Source: Chloroflexi bacterium UBA4730 (GTDB lineage Bacteria; Chloroflexota; Limnocylindria; P2-11E). From it: DNA of 40,816 nucleotides. The position numbers and the translations under genes are program-made. Below the pieces are notes generated by a model. The model was not told where the DNA came from. It saw only the letters and a program-made list of their open reading frames with translations, and did not search any database. Within the stretch, counting starts at the first letter, position 1; each line of letters begins with the position of its first letter. Where the stretch lies: the NCBI GenBank assembly GCA_002404155.1, contig DHJC01000018.1, positions 51,822 to 92,637 of the forward strand, given 5' to 3'. This document shows, one piece after another, positions 23,041 to 30,751 of the stretch.

Positions 23041-24438
23041 GTGACCTCACGCGATCCACTCCTCATGACGGCGATCGCCGCCGGGAAGGTGACGCGCGTC
23101 GGTCTCCAGCTCCTCGGCCGTGGGGCCACCGCGCTGCCCGGGCTCGTGACCCTCGCGATGGATCCCGACGCGATCGCCCGGCTCAGCGCGACGCTCGGCC
23201 ACGGCACCGTCTGCGTCTCGGGCACGAACGGGAAGACCACGACGACGCGGATGCTCTCCGACATCGTGCGTGCCGCGGGCTGGCAGCCGGTGCACAACCG
23301 CTCCGGCTCGAACCTGGATCGCGGCATCGCCGCTGCGCTCGTTGCCGACGCGACGTGGGGCGGCGAGCTTCGCGGCGACGTCGGCGTGTTCGAGATCGAT
23401 GAGGCGTCCGTCCCGCGCGTGCTCGCCCGGCTGATCCCCGGCGTCCTCGTGATCACGAACCTGTTCCGCGACCAGCTCGATCGCTACTTCGAGATCGACG
23501 CTCTTGCCCGTCGCCTCGGGGAGGCGATCGGCCGCCTGCCGGACACCACCACGCTCGTCCTCAACGCCGACGACCCGATCGTCGCGTTCCTCGCGACCAG
23601 CCACCGCGGGCCGCTCCTCACGTTCGGCGTCGACGATCGGTCGGTCGGCGGCACCGTGCCGCAGGCGATTAGCGACGCGACGCGCTGCCCGCGCTGCAAG
23701 AGTCCCCTCCGCTACAGCCGCGTGATCCTCGCGCACGTCGGCGACTGGCGCTGTGAGCACTGCGGTCTCGAGCGGCCGCGACCCGACGTGAGCGCCGCGG
23801 CCGTGCAACTTGGCCCGAACGACAGCCGGCTCCGCCTGGGGGGTCCGGTCGCATCGGCCATGGACGACGTCGTCGTACCGCTACCGGGCCTGTACAACGC
23901 GTACAACGCGCTCGCCGCCATCGCTGCAGCTCGGGCACTCGACATCGCGCTCTCGACCGCGATCCGTGCGCTCGCCGGATTCAAGCCGGCGTTCGGGCGG
24001 CTCGAGATCGTGGAGGCCGAGGGCCGCCGGCTGCGGCTGCTGCTGGTGAAGAACCCGGCCGGGTTCAACGCGGCGATCGGCGCGCTGCTCGAGACCGGCC
24101 GTCATCCGCGCATCCTCGGCGCGCTGAACGATCGCGACGCGGATTCGCGCGACGTGTCCTGGATCTGGGACGCGGACTTCGAGGCGCTCGCCCCGCGCGT
24201 CGCGCACGCGACCGTCACCGGCTTGCGCGCTCGCGATCTGGCGCTGCGATTCAAGTACGCGGGTGTGCCCCGCGAGCGGGTGGCGGTGGTGGCCGGCTGG
24301 GTGCCGGCCATCCGCGCGGCCATCGACGGAACACCGGTGGGTGAGGAGCTTGTGGTCCTCGCAACGTATACCGCGATGCTTTCGCTGCGCGATGCGCTCG
24401 CACGCCTCGGTTTCGTGGGACAGTTCTGGGAGGACTGA
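23041..24438 (+). CDS. murT: Lipid II isoglutaminyl synthase, MurT subunit
   Basis: Mur-ligase-like ATPase that, with GatD, amidates D-glutamate in the lipid II stem peptide. 465 residues. ATP site VSGTNGKTTTTRML (about 59-72), then NRSGSNLDRGIAAAL, VFEIDEASVP and TNLFRDQLDRYFEID. A four-cysteine ribbon, C216-x2-C219 and C238-x2-C241 (CPRCKS, CEHCG), is diagnostic of MurT. The C-terminal DUF1727 region has LVKNPAGFNAAI, LNDRDADSRDVSWIWDADFE and LATYTAML. GTG start (ATG 23067 is possible). The stop overlaps the following gene by one base. Confidence 0.95.
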   Translation: MTSRDPLLMTAIAAGKVTRVGLQLLGRGATALPGLVTLAMDPDAIARLSATLGHGTVCVSGTNGKTTTTRMLSDIVRAAGWQPVHNRSGSNLDRGIAAALVADATWGGELRGDVGVFEIDEASVPRVLARLIPGVLVITNLFRDQLDRYFEIDALARRLGEAIGRLPDTTTLVLNADDPIVAFLATSHRGPLLTFGVDDRSVGGTVPQAISDATRCPRCKSPLRYSRVILAHVGDWRCEHCGLERPRPDVSAAAVQLGPNDSRLRLGGPVASAMDDVVVPLPGLYNAYNALAAIAAARALDIALSTAIRALAGFKPAFGRLEIVEAEGRRLRLLLVKNPAGFNAAIGALLETGRHPRILGALNDRDADSRDVSWIWDADFEALAPRVAHATVTGLRARDLALRFKYAGVPRERVAVVAGWVPAIRAAIDGTPVGEELVVLATYTAMLSLRDALARLGFVGQFWED

Positions 24439-25466
24439 TGACGACGACGATCGAGGAACTGTCGCTCGCCGACCTCTCGCAGGCCGACCTCAAGGATGCG
24501 GTCGGACTCCTGCGGCGGATCGACCAGGAGCGCGTCCCCGAAGACCCGATCACCCCGGACGACGTGTATGCGCGCCAGATCACGGCGGCGCCGCCGGGCG
24601 GCCGGCTGTTCTTCTGGCGCGCCCACGAGAACGGGACGTTGGTCGGCGGCGCGTACCTCCAGCTCTCGGACCGCGAGAACCTGCAGCTGGGATTCGGCGC
24701 CGCACTCGTCCTACCGGGTGCGCGGCGCGGGGGGATCGGCCGCATGCTGCTCCGGCACGTCGCCGAGCGCGCGTCGTCGGAGGGCCGGACGATGCTCGCG
24801 GGGCAGACCAGCGACCGCGTCCCGCCGGGCGCCGCGTTCGCGCGCGCCGTGGGTGCGAACCCCGGGCTCGAGATGCACACCAATCAGCTCGACCTCAGGG
24901 TCCTGAAGCCCGAGCTGGTCCAGCGCTGGATCGATGACTCGCGGGCAAAGGCCGCGGGCTATCACGTCGCCTGGGTCGACTGGGCGAGCGCGGACGACAC
25001 CACCATCGGACAGGTCGCGCAGGCCTACGAGGCGATAAACGACATGCCTAAGGGCGACCTCGCGTTCGAGGACGAGCATTGGGACGTGCCCCGGACGCGC
25101 GAGCGCTACGCGTTCTTCGCGAAGATGGGCCTCGAGGTCTGGACGGCCATCGCGATCCACGACTCGACCGGCGCGGGCGTCGGGTTCACCGAGATCAACC
25201 TGACCCCGCAGGTCCCGGAGATCGTGCAGCAGCAGGGCACCGCCGTCACGCCGGCCCATCGCGGGCACGCCCTCGGCATGTCGCTGAAAGCGGCGGTGCT
25301 CGAGCGGCTCGTACGTGAACGGCGGGAGGCGCGCTTCATCCGCACCGGCAACGCGAAAGTGAATGAGGCGATGCTGCGGATCAACACCGAGCTTGGTTTC
25401 CGTCCGGCCTGGTCCACGACCTTCTGGCAGGCCGAGGTGGCGAAGCTGATCCAGGAGCCGACGTAG
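24438..25466 (+). CDS. Tandem GNAT-family acetyltransferase between murT and gatD
   Basis: 342 residues with two GNAT halves. The first has LGFGAALVLPGARRGGIGRM with LLRHVAERA, matching the acetyl-CoA loop R/Q-x-x-G-x-G/A. The second has GFTEINLTPQVPEIVQQQGT, then TPAHRGHALGMSLKAAVLER and RTGNAKVNEAMLRINTELGF, like actinobacterial tandem GNATs such as MshD relatives. Substrate unknown. It overlaps murT by one base and gatD by one base, so all three are translated as a coupled set. A role in cell-wall precursor modification is suggested by context only. Confidence 0.88.
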   Translation: MTTTIEELSLADLSQADLKDAVGLLRRIDQERVPEDPITPDDVYARQITAAPPGGRLFFWRAHENGTLVGGAYLQLSDRENLQLGFGAALVLPGARRGGIGRMLLRHVAERASSEGRTMLAGQTSDRVPPGAAFARAVGANPGLEMHTNQLDLRVLKPELVQRWIDDSRAKAAGYHVAWVDWASADDTTIGQVAQAYEAINDMPKGDLAFEDEHWDVPRTRERYAFFAKMGLEVWTAIAIHDSTGAGVGFTEINLTPQVPEIVQQQGTAVTPAHRGHALGMSLKAAVLERLVRERREARFIRTGNAKVNEAMLRINTELGFRPAWSTTFWQAEVAKLIQEPT

Positions 25467-26194
25467 TGGACCTGCGCATCGGCCACCTGTACCCGGACCT
25501 CATGTCGATCTACGGCGATCGCGGCAACGTGCTCGCCCTGACGCAGCGTGCGAAGTGGCGGGGCATCGACGTCGAGACGCGCTCGTTCACGGCGGGCGAG
25601 ACCTGGGATCCCGATTGGGCCGACGTGTACTTCTTCGGCGGTGGCCAGGACCAGGGGCAGGACATCGTCGGGGCCGATCTCGCGGGTCCGAACGGCGACG
25701 CGCTCAAGCGTTCCATCGACGGTGGCGCGGCGGTCTTCTCCGTCTGCGGCGGCTACCAGCTCCTCGGGCACGAGTACGTGCCCGAGGTCGGTGATCCGAT
25801 CCCCGGGCTTGGGGTCCTGGACGTGACGACGCGGGCCGGCAAGGTGCGCTTCGTGGGGAACCTGCTCGCCGAGACGGACGACGGGAAGACGCTCATTGGC
25901 TTCGAGAACCATTCCGGGTACACGTACCTCGGTCCGAAGGCGAAGCCGCTCGGGCGGGTCATCGCTGGGCATGGCAACAACGAGCAGGACAAGACCGAGG
26001 GCGCGGTGCAGGGCAAGCTCATCGGCTGCTACCTGCACGGGTCCGCGTTGCCGAAGAACCCGTGGCTCGCGGATCAGCTGATCACCTGGGGGCTCGCCCG
26101 CCGGCACGGCGCGGTCGAGCTCACGCCGCTCGACGACACCGAGGAGTACGCCGCGCAGTCGCAGGCGGCCGAGGTCGCGAAGACCCGCACCTGA
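25466..26194 (+). CDS. gatD: Lipid II isoglutaminyl synthase, GatD subunit
   Basis: Class I glutamine amidotransferase of the CobB/CobQ type that feeds ammonia to MurT. 242 residues, starting MDLRIGHLYPDLMSIYGDRG, which is a strong family signature. Nucleophile Cys94 is in VFSVCGGYQLLGHEY and the catalytic His about 191 is in GCYLHGSALPKNP; both match the positions known for staphylococcal GatD. Also IGFENHSGYTYLG. GTG start shares a base with the GNAT stop. Separation from murT by another gene is unusual. Confidence 0.94.
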   Translation: MDLRIGHLYPDLMSIYGDRGNVLALTQRAKWRGIDVETRSFTAGETWDPDWADVYFFGGGQDQGQDIVGADLAGPNGDALKRSIDGGAAVFSVCGGYQLLGHEYVPEVGDPIPGLGVLDVTTRAGKVRFVGNLLAETDDGKTLIGFENHSGYTYLGPKAKPLGRVIAGHGNNEQDKTEGAVQGKLIGCYLHGSALPKNPWLADQLITWGLARRHGAVELTPLDDTEEYAAQSQAAEVAKTRT

Positions 26195-26237
26195 TCGGTC
26201 TCGCGTACCGGTCAGGCGTCCTGGTGCCCGCGTCATC

Positions 26238-26675
26238 GTGCCCGCGTTATCTCCGCCGTCGTGTCATCGCCACGTGCACCGCGTGCTCCACCTCGTCTGC
26301 GTGGCCACGGCCGCCGCCTTCTTGGCCGTCGGGCCCGGAGCGCTCCTCGCCGCCGGGGACGACGGTCCGACGCGCTCGGCGGCGACGGACCGTCCGACCC
26401 GGACCATCCTCCGCCCGACCGAGATCACCGACGCCGCGCCTGCCAGGGCCAGCGACAAGACCGTGATCGTCCTGGTGCTGACGTTCTGCGTCCTGCCGTC
26501 GCTGCTCGTCGTCTTCCTGGGCCCGCGCTGCTTTCCCTCGTGCGTTGAGCGGTGCGGGCGAGCACCCGGCGTGCCCGCCCGCTCCGGCGCTAGGCCTTTA
26601 CGACGTAGGTGCCTGCGATCTTGTCGTGCCAGCCCTGCTTGTTCGGGTCGAACGCGACCCAGATCACGCCGATGA
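26238..26675 (+). CDS. Hypothetical small protein with two membrane segments
   Basis: This frame shows strong third-position GC and two hydrophobic stretches, VLHLVCVATAAAFLAVGPGA and VIVLVLTFCVLPSLLVVFLG, separated by a Thr/Asp-rich linker (TDRPTRTILRPTEITDAAPA). The first could be a signal peptide. After about residue 90 the sequence is Arg/Cys-rich and runs antisense into the 3' end of the RDD gene, where coding character is lost, so the true end may be different or the frame may be damaged. Start could be GTG 26238, 26274 or 26283. No family recognised. Confidence 0.4.
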   Translation: MPALSPPSCHRHVHRVLHLVCVATAAAFLAVGPGALLAAGDDGPTRSAATDRPTRTILRPTEITDAAPARASDKTVIVLVLTFCVLPSLLVVFLGPRCFPSCVERCGRAPGVPARSGARPLRRRCLRSCRASPACSGRTRPRSRR

Positions 26676-27003
26676 AGACGCAGAGGAAGCTCAGGATGAG
26701 CCCGATGTAGCGAATGAACGCGTCGGCCAGCGTGAGCTCGCTGCCGCTGGTCTTCACGACCCGGATGCTGAGCGCGCGGTTCCCGATCGTCTGCCCGTGC
26801 CCGTACGAGGACCAGAAATACAGGTAATAGGCGAGCCCGATCAGCGTCGTGAGCCCGTTCCCGCGGATCGCGTCTCCCCCGAAGAGGATGCTGTTCAGGA
26901 CGTTGCCGACGATGCCAAGGATGATGAAATCGATGATCAGGGCGACGGTGCGGGTGAGGAACCCGATCTTCTCGGTGGTCGCGAAACTCGTAACTACGGC
27001 CAT
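26590..27003 (-). CDS. RDD-family membrane protein
   Basis: 137-residue membrane protein. GFLTRTVALIIDFIILGIVG contains the R and the D of the RDD domain. Then YYLYFWSSYGHGQTIGNRAL, with the conserved GQTIGK/NR segment, and DAFIRYIGLILSFLCVFIGV, followed by DPNKQGWHDKIAGTYVV. Four hydrophobic helices. The ATG has a very strong ribosome site, GGAAGGAGGTGG, eight bases upstream. It is divergent from the Tad pilin gene; a role in pilus assembly is not shown. Function of most RDD proteins is not known. Confidence 0.92.
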   Translation of the reverse strand: MAVVTSFATTEKIGFLTRTVALIIDFIILGIVGNVLNSILFGGDAIRGNGLTTLIGLAYYLYFWSSYGHGQTIGNRALSIRVVKTSGSELTLADAFIRYIGLILSFLCVFIGVIWVAFDPNKQGWHDKIAGTYVVKA

Positions 27004-27023
27004 TTTTGGCCACCTCCTTCCCG

Positions 27024-27047
27024 GGCGGAGTGTACGGAGCCTCCGCC
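27024..27047. repeat. Inverted repeat in the RDD/flp divergent region
   Basis: GGCGGAG (27024-27030) and CTCCGCC (27041-27047) form a perfect seven-base inverted repeat just upstream of the RDD ribosome site. It may be an operator or a hairpin in the RDD leader. Confidence 0.35.
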
Positions 27048-27125
27048 GAACGGGTTAGTACCGCTTTCCTACTTGCCCCCGGTTTGATGGAAGATGAGGC
27101 TTCGCCTAGAGAAAGGGGGGTCCCC

Positions 27126-27284
27126 GTGAATATCGAGCGCTTCTTCCGCGAGGATGACGGCCAGGGCCTGGTCGAGTACGCACTCATCATCGCTGTCATT
27201 GCCATTGCCGTGATCGTCGCCATGATCTTCCTGCGTGGGCAGATCCAGAACATCTTCAGCAACATCGGCAACAACCTCACCTAG
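27126..27284 (+). CDS. flp: Flp-type pilin (Tad pilus major subunit)
   Basis: 52-residue prepilin. GTG start with ribosome site AAAGGGGGG upstream. The short leader MNIERFFREDDG is followed by QGLVEYALIIAVIAIAVIVA. The Flp signature G/xxxxEY fits DG|QGLVEY, so cleavage by the A24 peptidase would leave a mature subunit of about 40 residues starting at Gln, then a single hydrophobic helix and tail RGQIQNIFSNIGNNLT. An ATG further upstream in frame (27089) is less likely. It is the first gene of the Tad cluster and followed by a strong hairpin, which could keep pilin levels high. Confidence 0.93.
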   Translation: MNIERFFREDDGQGLVEYALIIAVIAIAVIVAMIFLRGQIQNIFSNIGNNLT

Positions 27285-27310
27285 TCGTAGCCGTCGAATA
27301 CGAGGGAAGG

Positions 27311-27345
27311 GCGGCGCTCGCCGAGATGGCGACCGCCGCTCTTTC
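27311..27345 (+). terminator. Strong hairpin between flp and the prepilin peptidase (attenuator candidate)
   Basis: GCGGCG (27311-27316) pairs with CGCCGC (27334-27339), and TCGCC (27318-27322) with GGCGA (27328-27332), with one C-C mismatch and loop GAGAT. TCTTTC follows. It could partly terminate transcription after flp. An ATG at 27326 begins in the loop. Confidence 0.5.
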
Positions 27346-27883
27346 GTCCGCGGAGGGGCGTGGGATCCAAGCACTGCTGGCGGTCCAGGACGTCATGCTT
27401 GTCGCCTTCGTCGTGACGATCATCGTCACGGACTGGCGCTCGCACCGCATCCCCAACGTCGTCACGTATCCGACGATGGTCGGCGGGCTCATCCTCGGCG
27501 GGCTCGAGAGCACCGGGTCCCCGGGCTTCCCGGGTGGCGTCTTCTCCGGCGGCCTCCTCGATCACGTGGCCGGCTTGGTCATCGGGTTCCTCGTCGCGTA
27601 CCCCTTCTACGCGGCCGGCGGCCTGAAGGCGGGCGACGGCAAGTTCCTCATGGCCGTCGGCGCGCTCAAGGGGACGATGTTCCTGTTCCAAGCCGCGGTC
27701 TGGGGCGCGCTCATCGGCGGCGTGATCGCGATCGGCTTCATCCTCGCGCGCCGGGTGGCGGCGCGTCGCCTGGGCACCGGCGAGACGATGGGGACGGTCC
27801 TGCACTCGTGGATCCCGTACGGAGTCGCGCTCGGACTGGGCGCGCTCGCGGCGCTGGCGATCGACATGAGCCGCCTATCATGA
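27326..27883 (+). CDS. tadV: Prepilin peptidase, A24 family (TadV/CpaA-like)
   Basis: Aspartic membrane protease that trims Flp prepilin. The two catalytic Asp motifs are TDWRSHRIPN (first) and GAGD-like AGDGKFLMAVGALKG (second). Six hydrophobic segments. From ATG 27326 the protein has 185 residues, but the first 23 (MATAALSSAEGRG...) are not typical and the ATG sits inside a hairpin loop. ATG 27395, immediately before LVAFVVTIIVTDW, gives 162 residues and looks more like the family. Either is possible. Next gene starts ten bases after the stop. Confidence 0.9.
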   Translation: MATAALSSAEGRGIQALLAVQDVMLVAFVVTIIVTDWRSHRIPNVVTYPTMVGGLILGGLESTGSPGFPGGVFSGGLLDHVAGLVIGFLVAYPFYAAGGLKAGDGKFLMAVGALKGTMFLFQAAVWGALIGGVIAIGFILARRVAARRLGTGETMGTVLHSWIPYGVALGLGALAALAIDMSRLS

Positions 27884-27892
27884 GTCTCACCC

Positions 27893-29179
27893 ATGTCTGA
27901 AAAGATCCGCATCCTTGTCGTCGATGACATCGCGGAAACGCGGGAGAACCTGGCCAAGCTGATCGGGTTCGAGTCGGACATGACGATCGTGGGCTCGGCG
28001 GATGGCGGCCAGCAGGCCGTCGAATTCGCCAAGAGAGACAAGCCCGACGTGATCCTGATGGACATCAACATGCCGGATATGGACGGCATCACCGCGACCG
28101 AGATCATCGCGAACACCGTCCCCGAATCGCCGGTCATCATGATGAGCGTCCAGGACGAGCAGGACTACCTGCGCCGGTCGATGCTCGCTGGCGCGCGTGA
28201 GTTCCTCGTGAAGCCGTTCTCCGCCGACGAGCTCGTGAACGCGATCCGCCACGTGCACGAGATCGAGAAGGTGAAGCGCGCCCGCTACCAGCAGGCCGCG
28301 CCGGCGCCGCAGCCCACTGGCGGCGGTGGCGCGGGTGGGCAGAGCCTCCGGCAGGTGCTCGAGCCCGAGCGGGGGAAGATCATCACCTTCTTCTCACCGA
28401 AGGGCGGCGTGGGGCGCACGACCATCGCGACGAACCTTGCGGTCGCGCTGCACCAGTCGACCGGCAAACCGGTCTGCCTCGTCGACGGCAGCCTCCCGTT
28501 CGGCGACATCGCGGTCATCCTCAACATGAGCCCGAAGGCCAAGACCATCGCCGACCTCGTCGGCGCGTTCGACCAAGTCGACGCCGAGGTCCTCGAGACC
28601 GTCCTGGTCTCGCATTCGACGGGGATTAAGGTCCTGCTCGCGCCGCCGACGCCCGAGGCCGCTGAGCTCATCACCGGCGCGAACATCAAGAAGATCCTCG
28701 AGACGCTCCGCGAGTCGTACGCCTACGTCGTGGTCGACACCTGGCCGTCATTCCAGGAGCAGGTGCTCACGATGCTTGACGTCGCCGACGTGATCCTCAC
28801 GCTCATGACCCTCGAGATCACGAGCCTGAAGAACGTGCGCGTCTTCATGGAGATCGCCGAGAAGCTCGGCTACGACGACCAGAAGGTGCAGCTCGTCGCG
28901 AACCGGAACGACAGCTCGGGTGGCATCAAGGCCTCCGACGTCGAGGCGAGCCTCGGCCGGAAGATCCCCCACACGATCGTCTCGGATGGCCGCGCGCTCG
29001 TGCTCGCGGTGAACCGGGGCGTCCCGTTCGTCATCAGCCACCGCGAGAGCCAGGTCGCGAAGGACATCTTCACCCTGGCCGACAAGCTGTCAGGGGCTGG
29101 CGAGGCGACCGGCGCGGCGACGGCGACACCGCAAAAGGCGGCACCCAAGCAGGGCCTGAGGCTGTTCGGGGCCCGCTAG
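27893..29179 (+). CDS. tadZ: TadZ/CpaE-like protein: receiver domain plus ParA-type ATPase
   Basis: 428 residues. The N-terminal receiver domain (1-125) keeps the acidic pair D11-D12, phospho-acceptor D57 (VILMDINMPDMDG), and Lys107 in LVKPFS, so it looks phosphorylatable; in many TadZ proteins this domain is degenerate. A Pro/Gly linker (about 134-150) leads to the ParA/MinD-type ATPase with deviant Walker A FFSPKGGVGRTTIATNLA (K170), VCLVDGSLPFGDIAVILN and YVVVDTWPSF. The protein sets the polar site of Tad assembly in other bacteria. C-terminal tail is Ala/Thr-rich. Part of flp-tadV-tadZ-tadABC. Confidence 0.93.
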   Translation: MSEKIRILVVDDIAETRENLAKLIGFESDMTIVGSADGGQQAVEFAKRDKPDVILMDINMPDMDGITATEIIANTVPESPVIMMSVQDEQDYLRRSMLAGAREFLVKPFSADELVNAIRHVHEIEKVKRARYQQAAPAPQPTGGGGAGGQSLRQVLEPERGKIITFFSPKGGVGRTTIATNLAVALHQSTGKPVCLVDGSLPFGDIAVILNMSPKAKTIADLVGAFDQVDAEVLETVLVSHSTGIKVLLAPPTPEAAELITGANIKKILETLRESYAYVVVDTWPSFQEQVLTMLDVADVILTLMTLEITSLKNVRVFMEIAEKLGYDDQKVQLVANRNDSSGGIKASDVEASLGRKIPHTIVSDGRALVLAVNRGVPFVISHRESQVAKDIFTLADKLSGAGEATGAATATPQKAAPKQGLRLFGAR

Positions 29180-29326
29180 CCGAAAATGGTCGCGTCAACT
29201 CGGTCTAAGCCTTTCCGATAGCCCAAAAGTGCCCCTTCCGGACCATGGAGCCGCGCCGTAGGGTCGTAGAATCGCGTGCGGAGGGAGCGCCTGATCGACG
29301 GGCTTTCCCGAGGGGTTTGACCAGAT

Positions 29327-30751
29327 ATGTCGCTACTGAGACGGATCGAAGGCCAGCGTCCCGCTGGTACCCCCGAGGCTCCACGCGCGCCTGCGGGCGG
29401 GGTGAACGGCCCGGACCAGGGCGCTCTCGGCTCCCAGCCACCGGCCGCGGGGCCGCTCACCCAGACCCCGGCGCCGGCCCGTGACACCAACCGCGACCTG
29501 CGGTTGACCCTTCAGACCCGGATCATCAACAACCTCGACCCCCGGCTGAACCTCTCCGACGTCAAGGCCGTCCGTGCCGAGATCGAGAGCATGCTCAACA
29601 AGTTCATCGACGAGGACGGCACGGTCATCACCCGGGTCGAGCGCCAGCGGATGCTCGAGCTGATCGTCGACGAGATCCTCGGCTTCGGCCCGATCCAGCC
29701 CCTCCTCAACGACGACTCCGTGACCGAGGTCATGGTGAACGGCCCGTTCCGGGTCTACGTCGAGCGGAAGGGCAAGCTCCAACTGTCGGACGTCACGTTC
29801 CAGGCCGACGAGCACGTCATGCGCGTGATCGAGCGGATCATCGCCCCGATCGGCCGTCGCGTCGATGAGTCGAAACCGTACGAGGACGCGCGCCTCCCGG
29901 ATGGCTCCCGCGTGAACATCATCATCCCGCCGCTCGCGCTGAATGGCCCGGTCGTCACCATCCGGAAGTTCCCCAAGTACCGGATCCAGGTCGCGGACTA
30001 CGTGAAGTTCGGCACCGCGACCGACGAGATGATGGAGTTCCTCCGGGCCTGCGTCGAAGCGCGCTTGAACATATTCATCTCCGGCGGTACTGGCTCCGGA
30101 AAAACGACGCTCCTCAACATCTTGTCGGGCTTCATCCCCGAGGACGAGCGGATCATCACCATCGAGGACGCCGCCGAACTCCGCCTCGTCCAGGATCACG
30201 TCGTCCGCCTCGAGTCGCGCGCGGCGAACATCGAAGGCAAGGGCGCGGTCACGATCATGGATCTCGTGAAGAACTCGCTCCGGATGCGCCCCGAGCGCAT
30301 CGTCGTCGGTGAGACCCGTGGTGGTGAGGCGCTGTCGATGCTCCAGGCGATGAACACGGGCCACGACGGCTCGCTGTCGACCGGCCACGCCAACTCGCCG
30401 CGCGACATGCTCGCGCGGCTCGAGACGATGTGCCTCATGGCCGGCGTCGACCTGCCGGCGCGCGCGATCAAGGAGCAGATGGCGAGCGCGCTCGACATCA
30501 TCGTGCAGATCTCCCGGCTGAAGGACGGCTCGCGCAAGATCACGGCCATCACCGAGGTCCAGGGGATGGAAGGCGACGCGATCGTCCTGCAGGACGTCTT
30601 CGTGTTCGAGCAGACCGCCTACGTCGACGGCAAGGTCGTCGGGAGGCTGCGCCCGACCGGCATCCGGCCGAAGTTCTCGGAGAAGTTCGAGGCCGCCGGC
30701 ATCCGGCTGCCGCAGGGCGTCTTCGGCGACATGTCCGTGGGGCTGCGCTAG
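29327..30751 (+). CDS. tadA: TadA/CpaF secretion ATPase
   Basis: Hexameric ATPase that powers Tad pilus assembly. 474 residues. N-terminal about 55 residues are Pro/Gly-rich and probably flexible. The helical domain NLDPRLNLSDVKAVRAEIES leads to ILGFGPIQPLLNDDSVTEVM and MVNGPFRVYVERKGK. The catalytic domain has ISGGTGSGKTTLLNILSG (Walker A about 253-260), ITIEDAAELRL (Asp box), MRPERIVVGETRGGEALSML and NTGHDGSLSTGHANSPRDM (His box). ATG start; a weak ribosome site GAGGGG lies 11 bases upstream. TAGAAT at 29267-29272 could be an internal promoter -10. Confidence 0.95.
   Translation: MSLLRRIEGQRPAGTPEAPRAPAGGVNGPDQGALGSQPPAAGPLTQTPAPARDTNRDLRLTLQTRIINNLDPRLNLSDVKAVRAEIESMLNKFIDEDGTVITRVERQRMLELIVDEILGFGPIQPLLNDDSVTEVMVNGPFRVYVERKGKLQLSDVTFQADEHVMRVIERIIAPIGRRVDESKPYEDARLPDGSRVNIIIPPLALNGPVVTIRKFPKYRIQVADYVKFGTATDEMMEFLRACVEARLNIFISGGTGSGKTTLLNILSGFIPEDERIITIEDAAELRLVQDHVVRLESRAANIEGKGAVTIMDLVKNSLRMRPERIVVGETRGGEALSMLQAMNTGHDGSLSTGHANSPRDMLARLETMCLMAGVDLPARAIKEQMASALDIIVQISRLKDGSRKITAITEVQGMEGDAIVLQDVFVFEQTAYVDGKVVGRLRPTGIRPKFSEKFEAAGIRLPQGVFGDMSVGLR

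Noticed and set aside
27004..27125. Sigma-54 promoter (-24/-12) upstream of flp
   Set aside because: No GG and GC pair at the needed ten-base spacing was found before flp.
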